From Actinokineospora terrae (lineage in GTDB: Bacteria > Actinomycetota > Actinomycetes > Mycobacteriales > Pseudonocardiaceae): a stretch of DNA of 64,000 nucleotides. Every line of letters starts with the position of its first letter. Position 1 is the first letter of the stretch. Below the pieces are notes generated by a model. It was not told the DNA's origin. It saw only the letters and a list, made by a program, of their open reading frames with translations, and made no database searches. Where the stretch lies: assembly GCF_900111175.1 (NCBI RefSeq), contig NZ_FOGI01000009.1, forward strand, positions 310,001-374,000, in the 5' to 3' direction. This document shows positions 26,847-34,773 of this stretch, one piece after another. Made by a program: the position numbers and the translations under genes.

Positions 26847-28154
26847 ATGAACAGATCCCGCCGCCGAAAGAATGAAAGCAATCGCATCGCTAGGCGTGCG
26901 GCGAAAATTCGACGCCAATCGCATAAGAATGACCCCGGAGTGTCAGACACTTTCGGCCTGAGCAGGGAAGCTCGGATTATCGCTTCGGGGGTCCGGTCGG
27001 TATTTACCCCCCATCAGCCGATCAGGGACATCAGTCTTCTCTTTGGTCGAGCAGATCAGGTGGGGAGCTTGGTCCAGACACTGAATACGCCTGGTCAACA
27101 TGTCCTTCTCTATGGGGAGAGAGGTGTTGGCAAAAGCTCGCTGGCAAATATTGTGTCTAATGTGTTACTTCAGGCCATGCAGCCAGAACTATTCGTCAAG
27201 CGTTGCGATCAGGCTGACGTTTTCGAGACGATTCTCCAGAAACCCCTCGCGGCGGTCGGGCATGATCTAAGTCTGACAGCGGTGAGCGATACGCAGTCGA
27301 AAACCCGGAAAGCCGGAATCCAGGGAGGGCTGTTTCAGGGAGCACAGGAGTCGAAAACGGACGTTGTCCGTACCTTTACTGCCTACAACGCAATATCGCC
27401 TTCTTCTGCTGCGGATGCGCTGAAAGAGTTGGATGGATTGCTACTCATAGATGAGTTCGATGCCGTCAAGAGCGAAGAGGAGAAACGTCGAGTTGCTGAA
27501 CTCATCAAGCAACTTAGCGACTATGGCTCACCTTTCAAGATAATGGTCGTGGGAATCGCAGAAACCGGCGACCAACTTACTGCGGCCCATCCGTCGGTTC
27601 AGCGATGCCTTCGCGAGACTAAGCTGAGCAGGATGAGCAATGCGGAGTTGCGGCCCATTATAACAACCGGAGCGCAGGTCCTAGGAATCACGTTCCAACA
27701 AGATGTAATCGAATCCATTCTCCGACTCAGTGCAGGGTATCCACACTTCACACACCTCCTCGCCTTAAAGTGCGCGGAGGATGTTATCGGCGACAACCGG
27801 TCCACGGTTTCCGCAGCCGACCTTACGAGGGCAATGTCGGGCGCGGTCACCGATGCCGAAGGAACCCTCACTAGAATCTATGATGAGAGTGTCAGGTCGG
27901 CCAGTGAGATGTATCGCGAAATACTCGCCGCAGCCGCCTCTTTGGAAACCGAGGAGTTTGCTTCGGCTGACCTAAGGTCGGCGATCGAGTTGAGGACTGG
28001 TCAGGAAGTATCCCAAGGATCGTTGAACAACTACTTCACCCGACTTATGTCAAGCGATGGAGGAAAAATACTTCGTCGCATCACTCAAGGGCGTTATCGT
28101 TTTGAAGATCCGCGGATGCGGAGTTATGTCCGGATCGTCAACAAGATGACGTGA
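26847..28154 (+). CDS. AAA ATPase, low-GC cargo gene of the element
   Basis: 435 aa from ATG 26847, AAGGTG site about 8 nt upstream. A strongly basic head (residues 1-30, Arg/Lys-rich) is followed by an AAA+/STAND-like core: GRADQVGSLVQTL box, Walker A GERGVGKSS (about 90-98), Walker B GLLLIDEFDAV (about 197-207) and a sensor-1-like MVVGIAETG. A winged-helix-like C-terminus (FASADLRSAIELRTG...RITQGRYRFEDPRMRSYV) gives an Orc1/Cdc6-like layout. GC content looks near 50%, against about 65-72% elsewhere, and codon use differs, so it was acquired separately. It is the only plus-strand gene of the element core. Function unknown; defence or replication roles are both open. Confidence 0.8.
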   Translation: MNRSRRRKNESNRIARRAAKIRRQSHKNDPGVSDTFGLSREARIIASGVRSVFTPHQPIRDISLLFGRADQVGSLVQTLNTPGQHVLLYGERGVGKSSLANIVSNVLLQAMQPELFVKRCDQADVFETILQKPLAAVGHDLSLTAVSDTQSKTRKAGIQGGLFQGAQESKTDVVRTFTAYNAISPSSAADALKELDGLLLIDEFDAVKSEEEKRRVAELIKQLSDYGSPFKIMVVGIAETGDQLTAAHPSVQRCLRETKLSRMSNAELRPIITTGAQVLGITFQQDVIESILRLSAGYPHFTHLLALKCAEDVIGDNRSTVSAADLTRAMSGAVTDAEGTLTRIYDESVRSASEMYREILAAAASLETEEFASADLRSAIELRTGQEVSQGSLNNYFTRLMSSDGGKILRRITQGRYRFEDPRMRSYVRIVNKMT

Positions 28155-28194
28155 TCGCATTGTACTTGCTGAAACCGGCTCTATGGGATCAAGG

Positions 28195-28295
28195 CGCGCC
28201 GCTCGCGGCGGCGCGCTGCGTGGGCCTGTCGCCTGGGCGGTGGGGCGGCATCCATCGCGGCGCGGTCCGGCCTGACGCTTCGCTTACGGCCGGAC
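28195..28295. other. GC-rich hairpin cluster after the ATPase gene
   Basis: An imperfect GCGCGCCGC/GCGGCGGCGCGC hairpin (28194-28216) and a perfect GTCCGGCC/GGCCGGAC hairpin (28265-28272 with 28288-28295). Likely termination signals for the ATPase gene, and a sharp return to high GC. Confidence 0.5.
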
Positions 28296-28426
28296 GGCCG
28301 CGCGGCGCGGCCTGGGACGGGGAAGGGACGCGAGCCGCCGCGACCGGCGCGCGAGCAGGGGAGGACGGCGAGGAGTCAGCCGGTTGGACGCTGCTTGGCG
28401 AGGTGGGGCGCTGGGACGGTGGGTCT

Positions 28427-28657
28427 ATGGCAGACGACGAGGTGGGGAAGCGGCAGGGACCGGCGGAGGGTGAGGTGCCTCGGTATGGGTCTGGAGGGGC
28501 ACCTCGGCACCTGTTCACGAGACAGCAGCTCGCGGATCAGTTCGGGCTGTTTCCGGGTGGGCCGGTCCGAGGAAGCGTGGACTCGCAGTACGGCCCGGTG
28601 GCGCTGTACGCGGTGAACGAGGCAGAGCTTCCTAGGCACCCCGACGCCCGAGGGTGA
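28427..28657 (+). CDS. Small hypothetical protein near attR
   Basis: 76 aa from ATG 28427. Hydrophilic, Gly/Pro-rich head, then APRHLFTRQQLADQFGLFPGGPVRGSV, which could be a short HTH-like helix pair. No known family. It is the last gene before the attachment site. Confidence 0.5.
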   Translation: MADDEVGKRQGPAEGEVPRYGSGGAPRHLFTRQQLADQFGLFPGGPVRGSVDSQYGPVALYAVNEAELPRHPDARG

Positions 28658-28659
28658 CT

Positions 28660-28717
28660 ACGGACAGCGGTGACTGTCAAGGCGGGACGGAGTACCTTGA
28701 CAGTCACCGCTGTCCGT
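28660..28717. repeat. 23-bp perfect inverted repeat near attR
   Basis: Arms 28660-28682 and 28695-28717 are exact reverse complements around a 12-nt loop. It starts 3 nt after the small gene's stop and lies about 160 bp inside attR. Bidirectional terminator or element-specific site. Confidence 0.75.
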
Positions 28718-28876
28718 GTGATTGGGCTTCGTGTCGGGGTGCAGGGGGCGGAGTGGGTACCAGGTTGAGTCGTGCGATTGGCGTGCGATGAGGGGTGGTC
28801 ACAGGCGGGTAGCTGGGGATAGGGGTGAACAGCTCCGGCGCAGGTCAGCACTGGTGTACGGGGTGTGCGCAGCAGA

Positions 28877-28929
28877 TTCCCAAGCTGAATACGCGGGTTC
28901 GATTCCCGTCATCCGCTCAACCAGGGCTA
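28877..28929 (+). repeat. attR core repeat
   Basis: 53 bp identical to 18857-18909. Only the 3' half of the tRNA is present here. Confidence 0.92.
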
Positions 28930-28934
28930 TTCAT

Positions 28935-28993
28935 GTCTGCGGAGTGCGCAGACGTTGTGGTTTCGCCATTGAATCTGGGGGGCGACCCCCCAG
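28935..28993 (+). terminator. Twin hairpins downstream of attR (right copy)
   Basis: GTCTGCG/CGCAGAC (28935-28941 with 28947-28953) and CTGGGGGG/CCCCCCAG (28975-28982 with 28986-28993). Same spacing as at attL, but the first stem has different, mutually compensating bases. Confidence 0.6.
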
Positions 28994-29163
28994 GCCCCCA
29001 CGGTGCGGTCGGCGGCGGAATCAGCGGGGTTCGCTTGACCTTCGGTCGTCGGATCAAGGTGTGTAACCAATGGGGCTGTCGCCTACGGTGCGGTCGGCGG
29101 CGGAATCAGTGGGGATTCGTTCGAACCTTCGATATGGCGTTGTTGGTTGTGTGGCGGTGGGTG

Positions 29164-29192
29164 GGCCCGGGGAGGGGTGGGCTCCCCGGGCC
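29164..29192 (-). terminator. Terminator of the snapalysin gene
   Basis: Perfect 11-bp stem (29164-29174 with 29182-29192) with a 7-nt loop, 15 nt past the stop on the minus strand. Confidence 0.75.
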
Positions 29193-29206
29193 GGCTGGGG
29201 ATGGGG

Positions 29207-29743
29207 TTACTGCTGGATGGACCAGGTTTCGGGGGCGGTGTAGCCGTTGGCCCACATGCGCTCGATGGACTGGCGCTCCTGGGTGTTCGGGCTGGCGTTG
29301 TGGCAGGAGGTTCCGGCGCCGCCGCCGGACATCAGTTCTGAGCACGGGCCCTGGTAGTGGTCCTTGAGGCCGAGTGCGTGGCCCGTCTCGTGCGCGGTGA
29401 TGCGGACCTTGTCGTACTTGGCCATCTGCTGGAAGTCGATGTAGATGGTGCCCTGGCCGTGGCCGTTGGTCACCGCGTGCGAGCCCTGCTGGCCGTAGCT
29501 GCCCTCGACGTACCTCAGCGTGGCGCCCGCGCACTCCTTCAGCTGGACGTTGCGCACGGCCTCGTTCCACTTGCCGAGCCCGGCGATGATGTACTGGCGG
29601 AACTGCGGCGCGCCGGAGGTGCTGACGCAGACCGTCTTGGCGGCGGCCGCACTCGACGTTTCGGCGGACGCGGAGCCTGCGATCACCGGCATTACGAGAA
29701 CCGCGACGCTGACCGCGCCGACGAACAGGGATTTGACGGACAT
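29207..29743 (-). CDS. Secreted snapalysin-type (M7) small neutral metalloprotease
   Basis: 178 aa from ATG 29743 with AAGGAG upstream. A signal peptide (about residues 1-27, ending GSASA) precedes a short mature enzyme. Zinc motif HETGHALGLKD (118-128) has the His-His-Asp ligands of the M7/snapalysin family, and a Met-turn LMSGG follows. Cysteines at 39, 71, 134 and 147 could form two disulfides. Snapalysins degrade milk and other proteins outside the cell. Streptomyces snpA is usually next to a LysR activator; none is adjacent here. Confidence 0.9.
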   Translation of the reverse strand: MSVKSLFVGAVSVAVLVMPVIAGSASAETSSAAAAKTVCVSTSGAPQFRQYIIAGLGKWNEAVRNVQLKECAGATLRYVEGSYGQQGSHAVTNGHGQGTIYIDFQQMAKYDKVRITAHETGHALGLKDHYQGPCSELMSGGGAGTSCHNASPNTQERQSIERMWANGYTAPETWSIQQ

Positions 29744-29974
29744 CTGGAGAACTCCTTGCCATCGGGACGATTGACAAGGTTCACAGTGACGATGTCCTTT
29801 CATCTGCGGTACATGCCAATGAAACATAGGCATCGCCTATACAGAGCCCTCAACGCCCCAACCAGCGCGAATGCGGTCAACCCCGGCGCGACCGAATAGT
29901 TCCCATTCACCAGGCACGTTGCCGAAATGTCCCATCTGGTCCCGATTGGGCGAGTTCGCCTTGGTGTCGCGCAC

Positions 29975-31102
29975 TCAGTCCCGGGCAGCGGTGGGTTGGA
30001 TTTCGCAGGCTTTGTCGACCAGGTAGAGGTGTTCGGTCACGTGGAGGGTGCGGGAGTGGAGGTTTCGGCTGCCGCGGAAGGCGTTGTACTGGGTGGTGAA
30101 CTCGGTGACCGTGCCCGCCTCGCGGAGCAGGTGGTGCATGGCGGGTGGGGAGATGAAGCCCTCGTTGTTGGCGGAGATGAGGATGAAGCGGGCAGGGATG
30201 CGGGCCAGGAGGTCGGCCAGCAGAGCAGGGGCGCGTTTGCGGATGTTGTACGCGGAGCGGCGCCAGGTGGTGGGGATGCCGGAGATCGGGCTGATGTCGA
30301 CCGGCTCGGTGTAGTTGACCAGCAGGTTGAGCATGAAGTAGTTGGAGCCGTACGGGTGCTGGTTGTACGGCGGGTCCAGGTAGGCCAGGTCCAGCTCGTC
30401 CAGCACGTCGGGGAGGGTGTTGGCGTCTTGTTGCAGGACGGTGACCGCGCTGGAGAAGTTGCTGAGTACTGGGGTGCTCAGCCTGATCTCGCCCTTGATG
30501 CGCGATAAGGCGTCCTTGCCGCTGCCGCCGAGTCTGCCCACGCCGGTGGCTCTGTCCTTGTAGAAGCCTTTGAAGAGGCCCGCGGTGTTGGTGTGTATCG
30601 ACGCCGCCGATAGCAGTGGCCCGAGTAAGAGGGGCTGTAAGTGTGGTGGGGCTTGGCGGATCAGGCAGGCGTAGCTGTCTAGTCTTCGGGCGTTGCTCGT
30701 TGTGTAGAAGACGCGTTCGCCGGGCTGGATGTGGTCGTCGTCTGCGGGGGCGTAGAGCTTTCGGATGAACCCGTCGCCGGGGGAGAGGTCTACCTGGCGG
30801 TTGAGGTCTCGTACGAGCTCCTCCAACGCCGGTAGGTCTACCTCGTCCGCGTTCGTCAGGTAGCACTGACTCACCACGCGGGCGTAGTCCTCGATGTCGT
30901 TGACCACCAACATCGACGCGTGCTGCTTGAGCGCACGGGACACGACACCAGACCCGGAGAACGCGTCCAGGATGCGTAAGGGACGACCAAGGTGCTCGCG
31001 GACAGTTCGGACTGCCGCGTCGATCGGGGCTAAGAGGCCGCGCTTATTACCGAGGTACGTGATCAGCTGGGTCCGCGGGTAGTCCGGGTTCTCCTCGGCC
31101 AC
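29975..31102 (-). CDS. D12-class (Dam-like) adenine-specific DNA methyltransferase
   Basis: 375 aa from GTG 31102. SAM-binding motif I appears as ILDAFSGSGVVSRAL, preceded by the class-specific YLGNKRGLLAPI, and catalytic motif IV as LAYLDPPYNQHPYGSNYF. These mark an N6-adenine methylase of the D12 group. No restriction endonuclease is next to it. It starts 2 nt after the stop of the DUF4304-like gene, so the two form a unit. It may be solitary or part of an undescribed defence pair. Confidence 0.88.
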   Translation of the reverse strand: MAEENPDYPRTQLITYLGNKRGLLAPIDAAVRTVREHLGRPLRILDAFSGSGVVSRALKQHASMLVVNDIEDYARVVSQCYLTNADEVDLPALEELVRDLNRQVDLSPGDGFIRKLYAPADDDHIQPGERVFYTTSNARRLDSYACLIRQAPPHLQPLLLGPLLSAASIHTNTAGLFKGFYKDRATGVGRLGGSGKDALSRIKGEIRLSTPVLSNFSSAVTVLQQDANTLPDVLDELDLAYLDPPYNQHPYGSNYFMLNLLVNYTEPVDISPISGIPTTWRRSAYNIRKRAPALLADLLARIPARFILISANNEGFISPPAMHHLLREAGTVTEFTTQYNAFRGSRNLHSRTLHVTEHLYLVDKACEIQPTAARD

Positions 31103-31104
31103 AC

Positions 31105-31614
31105 TCAGTGCACGCGGGCGCGGATCTGGCCGCGGATCGCCGGGAGGCCGAACTCGCGCACGGCGGTCAGCACCTCGGCCGACAGGTTCGCGAACGGGCG
31201 GCCCGCCTCGATCTTCCACCACAGGTCGCCGATCGGGACGCCCGAGCCGACCAGCATCAGGTTGCCGATGCGCTCCTGCCAGCCCGCGCCGGTGTGGCCC
31301 GCGGCGCGGGTGTACGGCCGGATGCGCAGCTGGGAGGCCCACTCGTCGGTGGCGGTGACGCTCAACGACAGGGTGAAGCGGGTGGAGTAGGTGCTCGACT
31401 TGGCCGACTGGAGGATGGAGATCTGCCCGACGTGGGCGTTCTCGATCACCCGGAAGTGCCTGCCGTTGCCGGACAGGCCCAACGCCCGCAGGCCGGGGGC
31501 GAGTCCGGTCTCGACCATCAGCCGGAACCACTCGTCCGCATTGCGCACCGCGCCCGCTTCCACGTAGCCCCCTGTTTGGGTCAGGCCGCCCACGCTCGGC
31601 ATCCGACTGGTCAC
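31105..31614 (-). CDS. DUF4304-like protein paired with the DNA methylase
   Basis: 169 aa if begun at GTG 31614; ATG 31602 is an alternative. Pattern DEWFRLMVETGLAPGLRALGLSGNGRHFRVIENAHVGQISILQSAKSSTYSTRFTLSLSV (given in part) fits DUF4304, a family of unknown function frequent in accessory regions. Cotranscribed with the D12 methylase. A divergent regulator gene begins 280 bp away. Confidence 0.7.
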   Translation of the reverse strand: MTSRMPSVGGLTQTGGYVEAGAVRNADEWFRLMVETGLAPGLRALGLSGNGRHFRVIENAHVGQISILQSAKSSTYSTRFTLSLSVTATDEWASQLRIRPYTRAAGHTGAGWQERIGNLMLVGSGVPIGDLWWKIEAGRPFANLSAEVLTAVREFGLPAIRGQIRARVH

Positions 31615-31750
31615 TGGCGGAGTACTCCCCTGACCCTATCCGGCGGACCGCGCCGTTCCTACCCATTCACCGATCTCACGCCGGTTCGTGACCTGGTCGC
31701 CAACCACCATCGGGTGATGACGACACACACCGCGACCAACCGGCGATGTA

Positions 31751-31766
31751 TGTAACACAGATCACA
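31751..31766. promoter_or_regulatory. Crp-like site
   Basis: TGTAA-N6-TCACA, one mismatch from the Crp/Rv3676 consensus TGTGA-N6-TCACA, in the divergent region between the DUF4304 and LuxR-type genes. A 7-bp perfect hairpin CTCACCC/GGGTGAG follows at 31775-31792. Confidence 0.4.
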
Positions 31767-31893
31767 CCGGCGTTCTCACCCGTGTGGGTGAGGCTGTCGC
31801 GGAAATGGCCGGAAATATCGAAACCGCACGTCACGGGCGGCGGATCGGGTCGTCGCACCTACACGGACGGGTGAACAGCTGGAGGAGCCACAC

Positions 31894-32607
31894 ATGCCGC
31901 GCAGTACCCACCGGGCCTTCGTCGGCAGGCCCGGGGAGGTAGGCCCAACGGTCGCGCTCGTCGACGGCGTCCCCTTGTTCCGGGAGGGGCTGTCCGCGCT
32001 CGTGCTGCGCACCCCTGGCCTGCGCTGGCTCGGCGCCACCGACACACCGCAGGGCGCGCTCGGGTTCGTCGAGCGGTTCCGCCCCGATGTCGCGCTCATC
32101 GACTCCGGCCTCGACCCGCGCGGACACCTGTCGACCTCCTTGTGCGCGGCGTGCCCCGCCCTCGCCGTGGTGATCCTGGTCCGCGAGGCGCACCGGACCA
32201 CCCAGTACGTGGCCACCGCGATCACCGCGGGCGTGCACGGCGTCCTGCAGCGCTCCGTCGAGCCACCGCAGGTCGTCGAGGCGATCCGGACCGTCCACGA
32301 GACCCGCCGCTACCTCGACCCCGGCCTGGCGAGCACCGTCGCCGCGCCGCGCGCCCGGCTGGCCAGGGTGTCCGACGAGCAGCTGCCGCTGTCGCGCCGG
32401 GAGTTCCAGGTGCTGCAGCTGATCGCCGACGGGCTGGAGAACCAGGAGATCGCCAAGGTGCTGTTCGTCTCGGTGGAGACCGTGCGGACGCACGTCAAGA
32501 GCATCCTGCGCAAGCTCTGCGCCAGGGACCGCACGCACGCGGTGGCCGTGGCGTTCAAGTCGGGTGTGCTCATCGCTCCCGCCCGCAGGCCGCGCACCGG
32601 CACGTGA
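31894..32607 (+). CDS. LuxR/NarL-type response regulator with altered receiver
   Basis: 237 aa from ATG 31894, GGAGGAG upstream. The receiver begins VALVDGVPLFREGLSAL, where the usual DD acidic pair is DG, while the likely phosphoacceptor Asp remains in DVALIDSGL. C-terminal GerE HTH: LSRREFQVLQLIADGLENQEIAKVLFVSVETVRTHVKSILRKL. No sensor kinase is adjacent. Loss of one acidic residue may mean altered or no phosphorylation (inference). Confidence 0.85.
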   Translation: MPRSTHRAFVGRPGEVGPTVALVDGVPLFREGLSALVLRTPGLRWLGATDTPQGALGFVERFRPDVALIDSGLDPRGHLSTSLCAACPALAVVILVREAHRTTQYVATAITAGVHGVLQRSVEPPQVVEAIRTVHETRRYLDPGLASTVAAPRARLARVSDEQLPLSRREFQVLQLIADGLENQEIAKVLFVSVETVRTHVKSILRKLCARDRTHAVAVAFKSGVLIAPARRPRTGT

Positions 32608-32666
32608 GCGGGATCTCGACCACCGACCGGGTGAAGCACCCCCCGCGCCTTGCCGCTCCTACCAGC

Positions 32667-32688
32667 CGGTAATAGACTCAAGTTACCG
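32667..32688. promoter_or_regulatory. Palindrome upstream of the acyl-CoA dehydrogenase gene
   Basis: CGGTAA and TTACCG arms with a 10-nt spacer, 44 bp before the start. The TTACCG half-site also appears twice around the EtfD-like promoter. Confidence 0.4.
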
Positions 32689-32731
32689 ATGAGTAGCCGC
32701 TGCTCACGAGCGTGACACACGGAGCGACGAG

Positions 32732-34564
32732 ATGGGCCACTACAAGAGCAACGTCCGCGACCTCGAGTTCAACCTGTTCGAGGTGTTCGCCGTCGGGGAC
32801 CGGTTGGGCAAGGGGGTCCTGGCGGAGTCGGACGAGGAGACCGCGCGGGGCGTGCTCAGCGAGTTGAACAAGCTCGCCGTGGGTCCGCTGGCCGAGTCCT
32901 TCGTCGACGCCGACCGCAACCCGCCCGAGTACGACCCGAAGACCTTCAGCGCCACGCTGCCGGAGTCGTTCAAGAAGTCGTACCAGCAGATGTGGGACGG
33001 CGAGTGGTGGCGGCTCGGCCTGACCAACGAACTGGGCGGCTTCGGCCTGCCGCCGACGGTCCAGTGGGCGGCCTCCGAGCTGATCCTCGGCGCGAACCCG
33101 GCGCTGTTCATCTACCTGGCCGGGCCGAACTTCGCGATGGTCGTGCACAACAACGGCACCGAGGAGCAGAAGCGCTGGGCCCGGCTCATGATCGACCGCG
33201 GCTGGGGCGCGACGATGGTCCTCACCGAGCCGGACGCCGGGTCGGACGTCGGCGCGGGCCGCACCAAGGCGGTCAAGCAGGACGACGGCTCCTGGCACAT
33301 CGACGGGGTGAAGCGGTTCATCACCTCGGGGGACCAGGACCTGACCGAGAACATCATGCACCTGGTGCTCGCCCGCCCCGAGGGCCACGGCCCGGGCACC
33401 AAGGGCCTGAGCCTGTTCCTGGTGCCCAAGTTCCACTTCGACACCGAGACCGGTGACCTCGGCGAGCGCAACGGCGCGTACGTGACCAACGTCGAGCACA
33501 AGATGGGCCTGAAGGTGTCGACGACCTGCGAGGTCACCTTCGGCCAGCACGGCACCCCGGCCAAGGGCTGGCTGCTCGGCGAGGTGCACGACGGCATCGC
33601 GCAGATGTTCCAGGTGATCGAGTACGCCAGGATGATGGTCGGCACCAAGGCCATCGCGACGCTGTCCACCGGCTACCTGAACGCGCTGGAGTACGCCAAG
33701 GAGCGGGTCCAGGGCGCCGACCTGCCGAACATGCTGGACAAGACCGCACCCAGGGTCACCATCACCCATCACCCGGACGTGCGACGCAGCCTCATGCTGC
33801 AGAAGGCGTACGCCGAGGGCCTGCGGTCGCTGTACCTGTACAACGCGACTTTCCAGGACCAGCTGTGGACCCGCGAGGGTGACGAGGAATCCCTGAAGCT
33901 CGCCGAACGGGTGAACGACCTCCTGCTGCCGATCGTCAAGGGCGTCGGCTCCGAGCGCGCCACCGAGCAACTGGTGCAATCCCTGCAAACCCTCGGCGGC
34001 TCGGGCTTCCTGCAGGACTACCCGCTCGAGCAGTACATCCGCGACTCCAAGATCGACTCGCTGTACGAGGGCACCACCGCGATCCAGTCCCTGGACTTCT
34101 TCTTCCGCAAGATCATCCGCGACAAGGGCCAGGCGCTGGCGTTCGTGGCGGGCGAGATCACCAAGTTCCTGGACTCGGAGAGCGGCAACGGTCGCCTGAA
34201 GCGGGAACGCGAACTCCTGAAGCAGGCCCTCGAAGACGTCCAGGGCATCCTCGGCGCGATGGTCGGCCACCTGACGGCGTCGCAAGAGGAACCGCGCAGC
34301 ATCTACCGGGTCGGCCTGCACAGCGTGCGCCTGCTGATGGCCACCGGCGACCTGCTTGTCGGGTGGCTGCTCCAGCGCCAGGCGGAAATCGCCCTGGCCC
34401 GGCTGGATGCCGGGGTCACTGGGCGCGACAAGGCGTTCTACGAGGGCAAGGTGGCCGTGGCGTCCTTCTTCGCCAAGAACGTCCTGCCTGAGCTATCGGC
34501 GGCCCGCAAGATCGTCGAGGCAGCGGACCTGGACCTGATGGACGTCGACGAAGCCGCGTTCTAG
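32732..34564 (+). CDS. Acyl-CoA dehydrogenase, FadE5-like
   Basis: 610 aa from ATG 32732, the long form of the family with an extra C-terminal helical domain (ALEDVQGILGAMVGHLTASQ...), as in mycobacterial FadE5. Core: flavin/substrate motif TMVLTEPDAGSDVGAG, the helix QTLGGSGFLQDYPLEQYIRDSKI and the catalytic Glu region DSLYEGTTAIQSLDFF. It introduces the first double bond in acyl-CoAs and hands electrons to ETF, whose oxidase could be the EtfD-like protein at 14697. In M. tuberculosis fadE5 neighbours fadA2/fabG4; here those are 30 kb away. Confidence 0.9.
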   Translation: MGHYKSNVRDLEFNLFEVFAVGDRLGKGVLAESDEETARGVLSELNKLAVGPLAESFVDADRNPPEYDPKTFSATLPESFKKSYQQMWDGEWWRLGLTNELGGFGLPPTVQWAASELILGANPALFIYLAGPNFAMVVHNNGTEEQKRWARLMIDRGWGATMVLTEPDAGSDVGAGRTKAVKQDDGSWHIDGVKRFITSGDQDLTENIMHLVLARPEGHGPGTKGLSLFLVPKFHFDTETGDLGERNGAYVTNVEHKMGLKVSTTCEVTFGQHGTPAKGWLLGEVHDGIAQMFQVIEYARMMVGTKAIATLSTGYLNALEYAKERVQGADLPNMLDKTAPRVTITHHPDVRRSLMLQKAYAEGLRSLYLYNATFQDQLWTREGDEESLKLAERVNDLLLPIVKGVGSERATEQLVQSLQTLGGSGFLQDYPLEQYIRDSKIDSLYEGTTAIQSLDFFFRKIIRDKGQALAFVAGEITKFLDSESGNGRLKRERELLKQALEDVQGILGAMVGHLTASQEEPRSIYRVGLHSVRLLMATGDLLVGWLLQRQAEIALARLDAGVTGRDKAFYEGKVAVASFFAKNVLPELSAARKIVEAADLDLMDVDEAAF

Positions 34565-34773
34565 GAACTCGCTTGACGATGGCCCGCTACCTGCGTGGTG
34601 GCGGGCCATCGGCATCATCCGGGACGGCATCCACTGTCCACGATGGATGTTTCCGCACGGCATCTCTTGCCAGTTGGAGATCGCAGAGACACACGCCCGC
34701 GGATCGCCGAGAAGGCTCGATCACGGGGCGGTGAGGAGTTGGTTCAGCGCGTGCTGAAGTACCGCTCCGACGC

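Larger units (their letters stand above)
18857..28929. mobile_element. pSAM2/AICE-type integrative element in tRNA-Gly
   Basis: Unit of about 10.0 kb bounded by a perfect 53-bp direct repeat (18857-18909 and 28877-28929) covering the 3' half of the tRNA gene. Leftward-transcribed genes follow the classic actinomycete order: KorSA-like, small genes, XRE regulator, TraSA/TraB-like, RepSA-like, Xis, Int, with Int next to the intact tRNA. Such elements excise, replicate as circles and move as double-stranded DNA through one FtsK-like pump. Here that pump gene has an in-frame stop. The rightmost part carries a lower-GC AAA ATPase cargo gene on the opposite strand. Confidence 0.92.
28658..29206. 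other. Non-coding region spanning attR
   Basis: No gene supported. It contains the 23-bp inverted repeat, attR, the right twin hairpins, a direct repeat of about 45 bp (29001-29045 and 29086-29131, 85-nt offset) and the snapalysin terminator. Confidence 0.5.

Noticed and set aside
28722..29367. Overlapping open frames running through attR
   Set aside because: They cross the attachment site, the hairpins and the snapalysin gene; no ribosome-binding site and no recognisable sequence.
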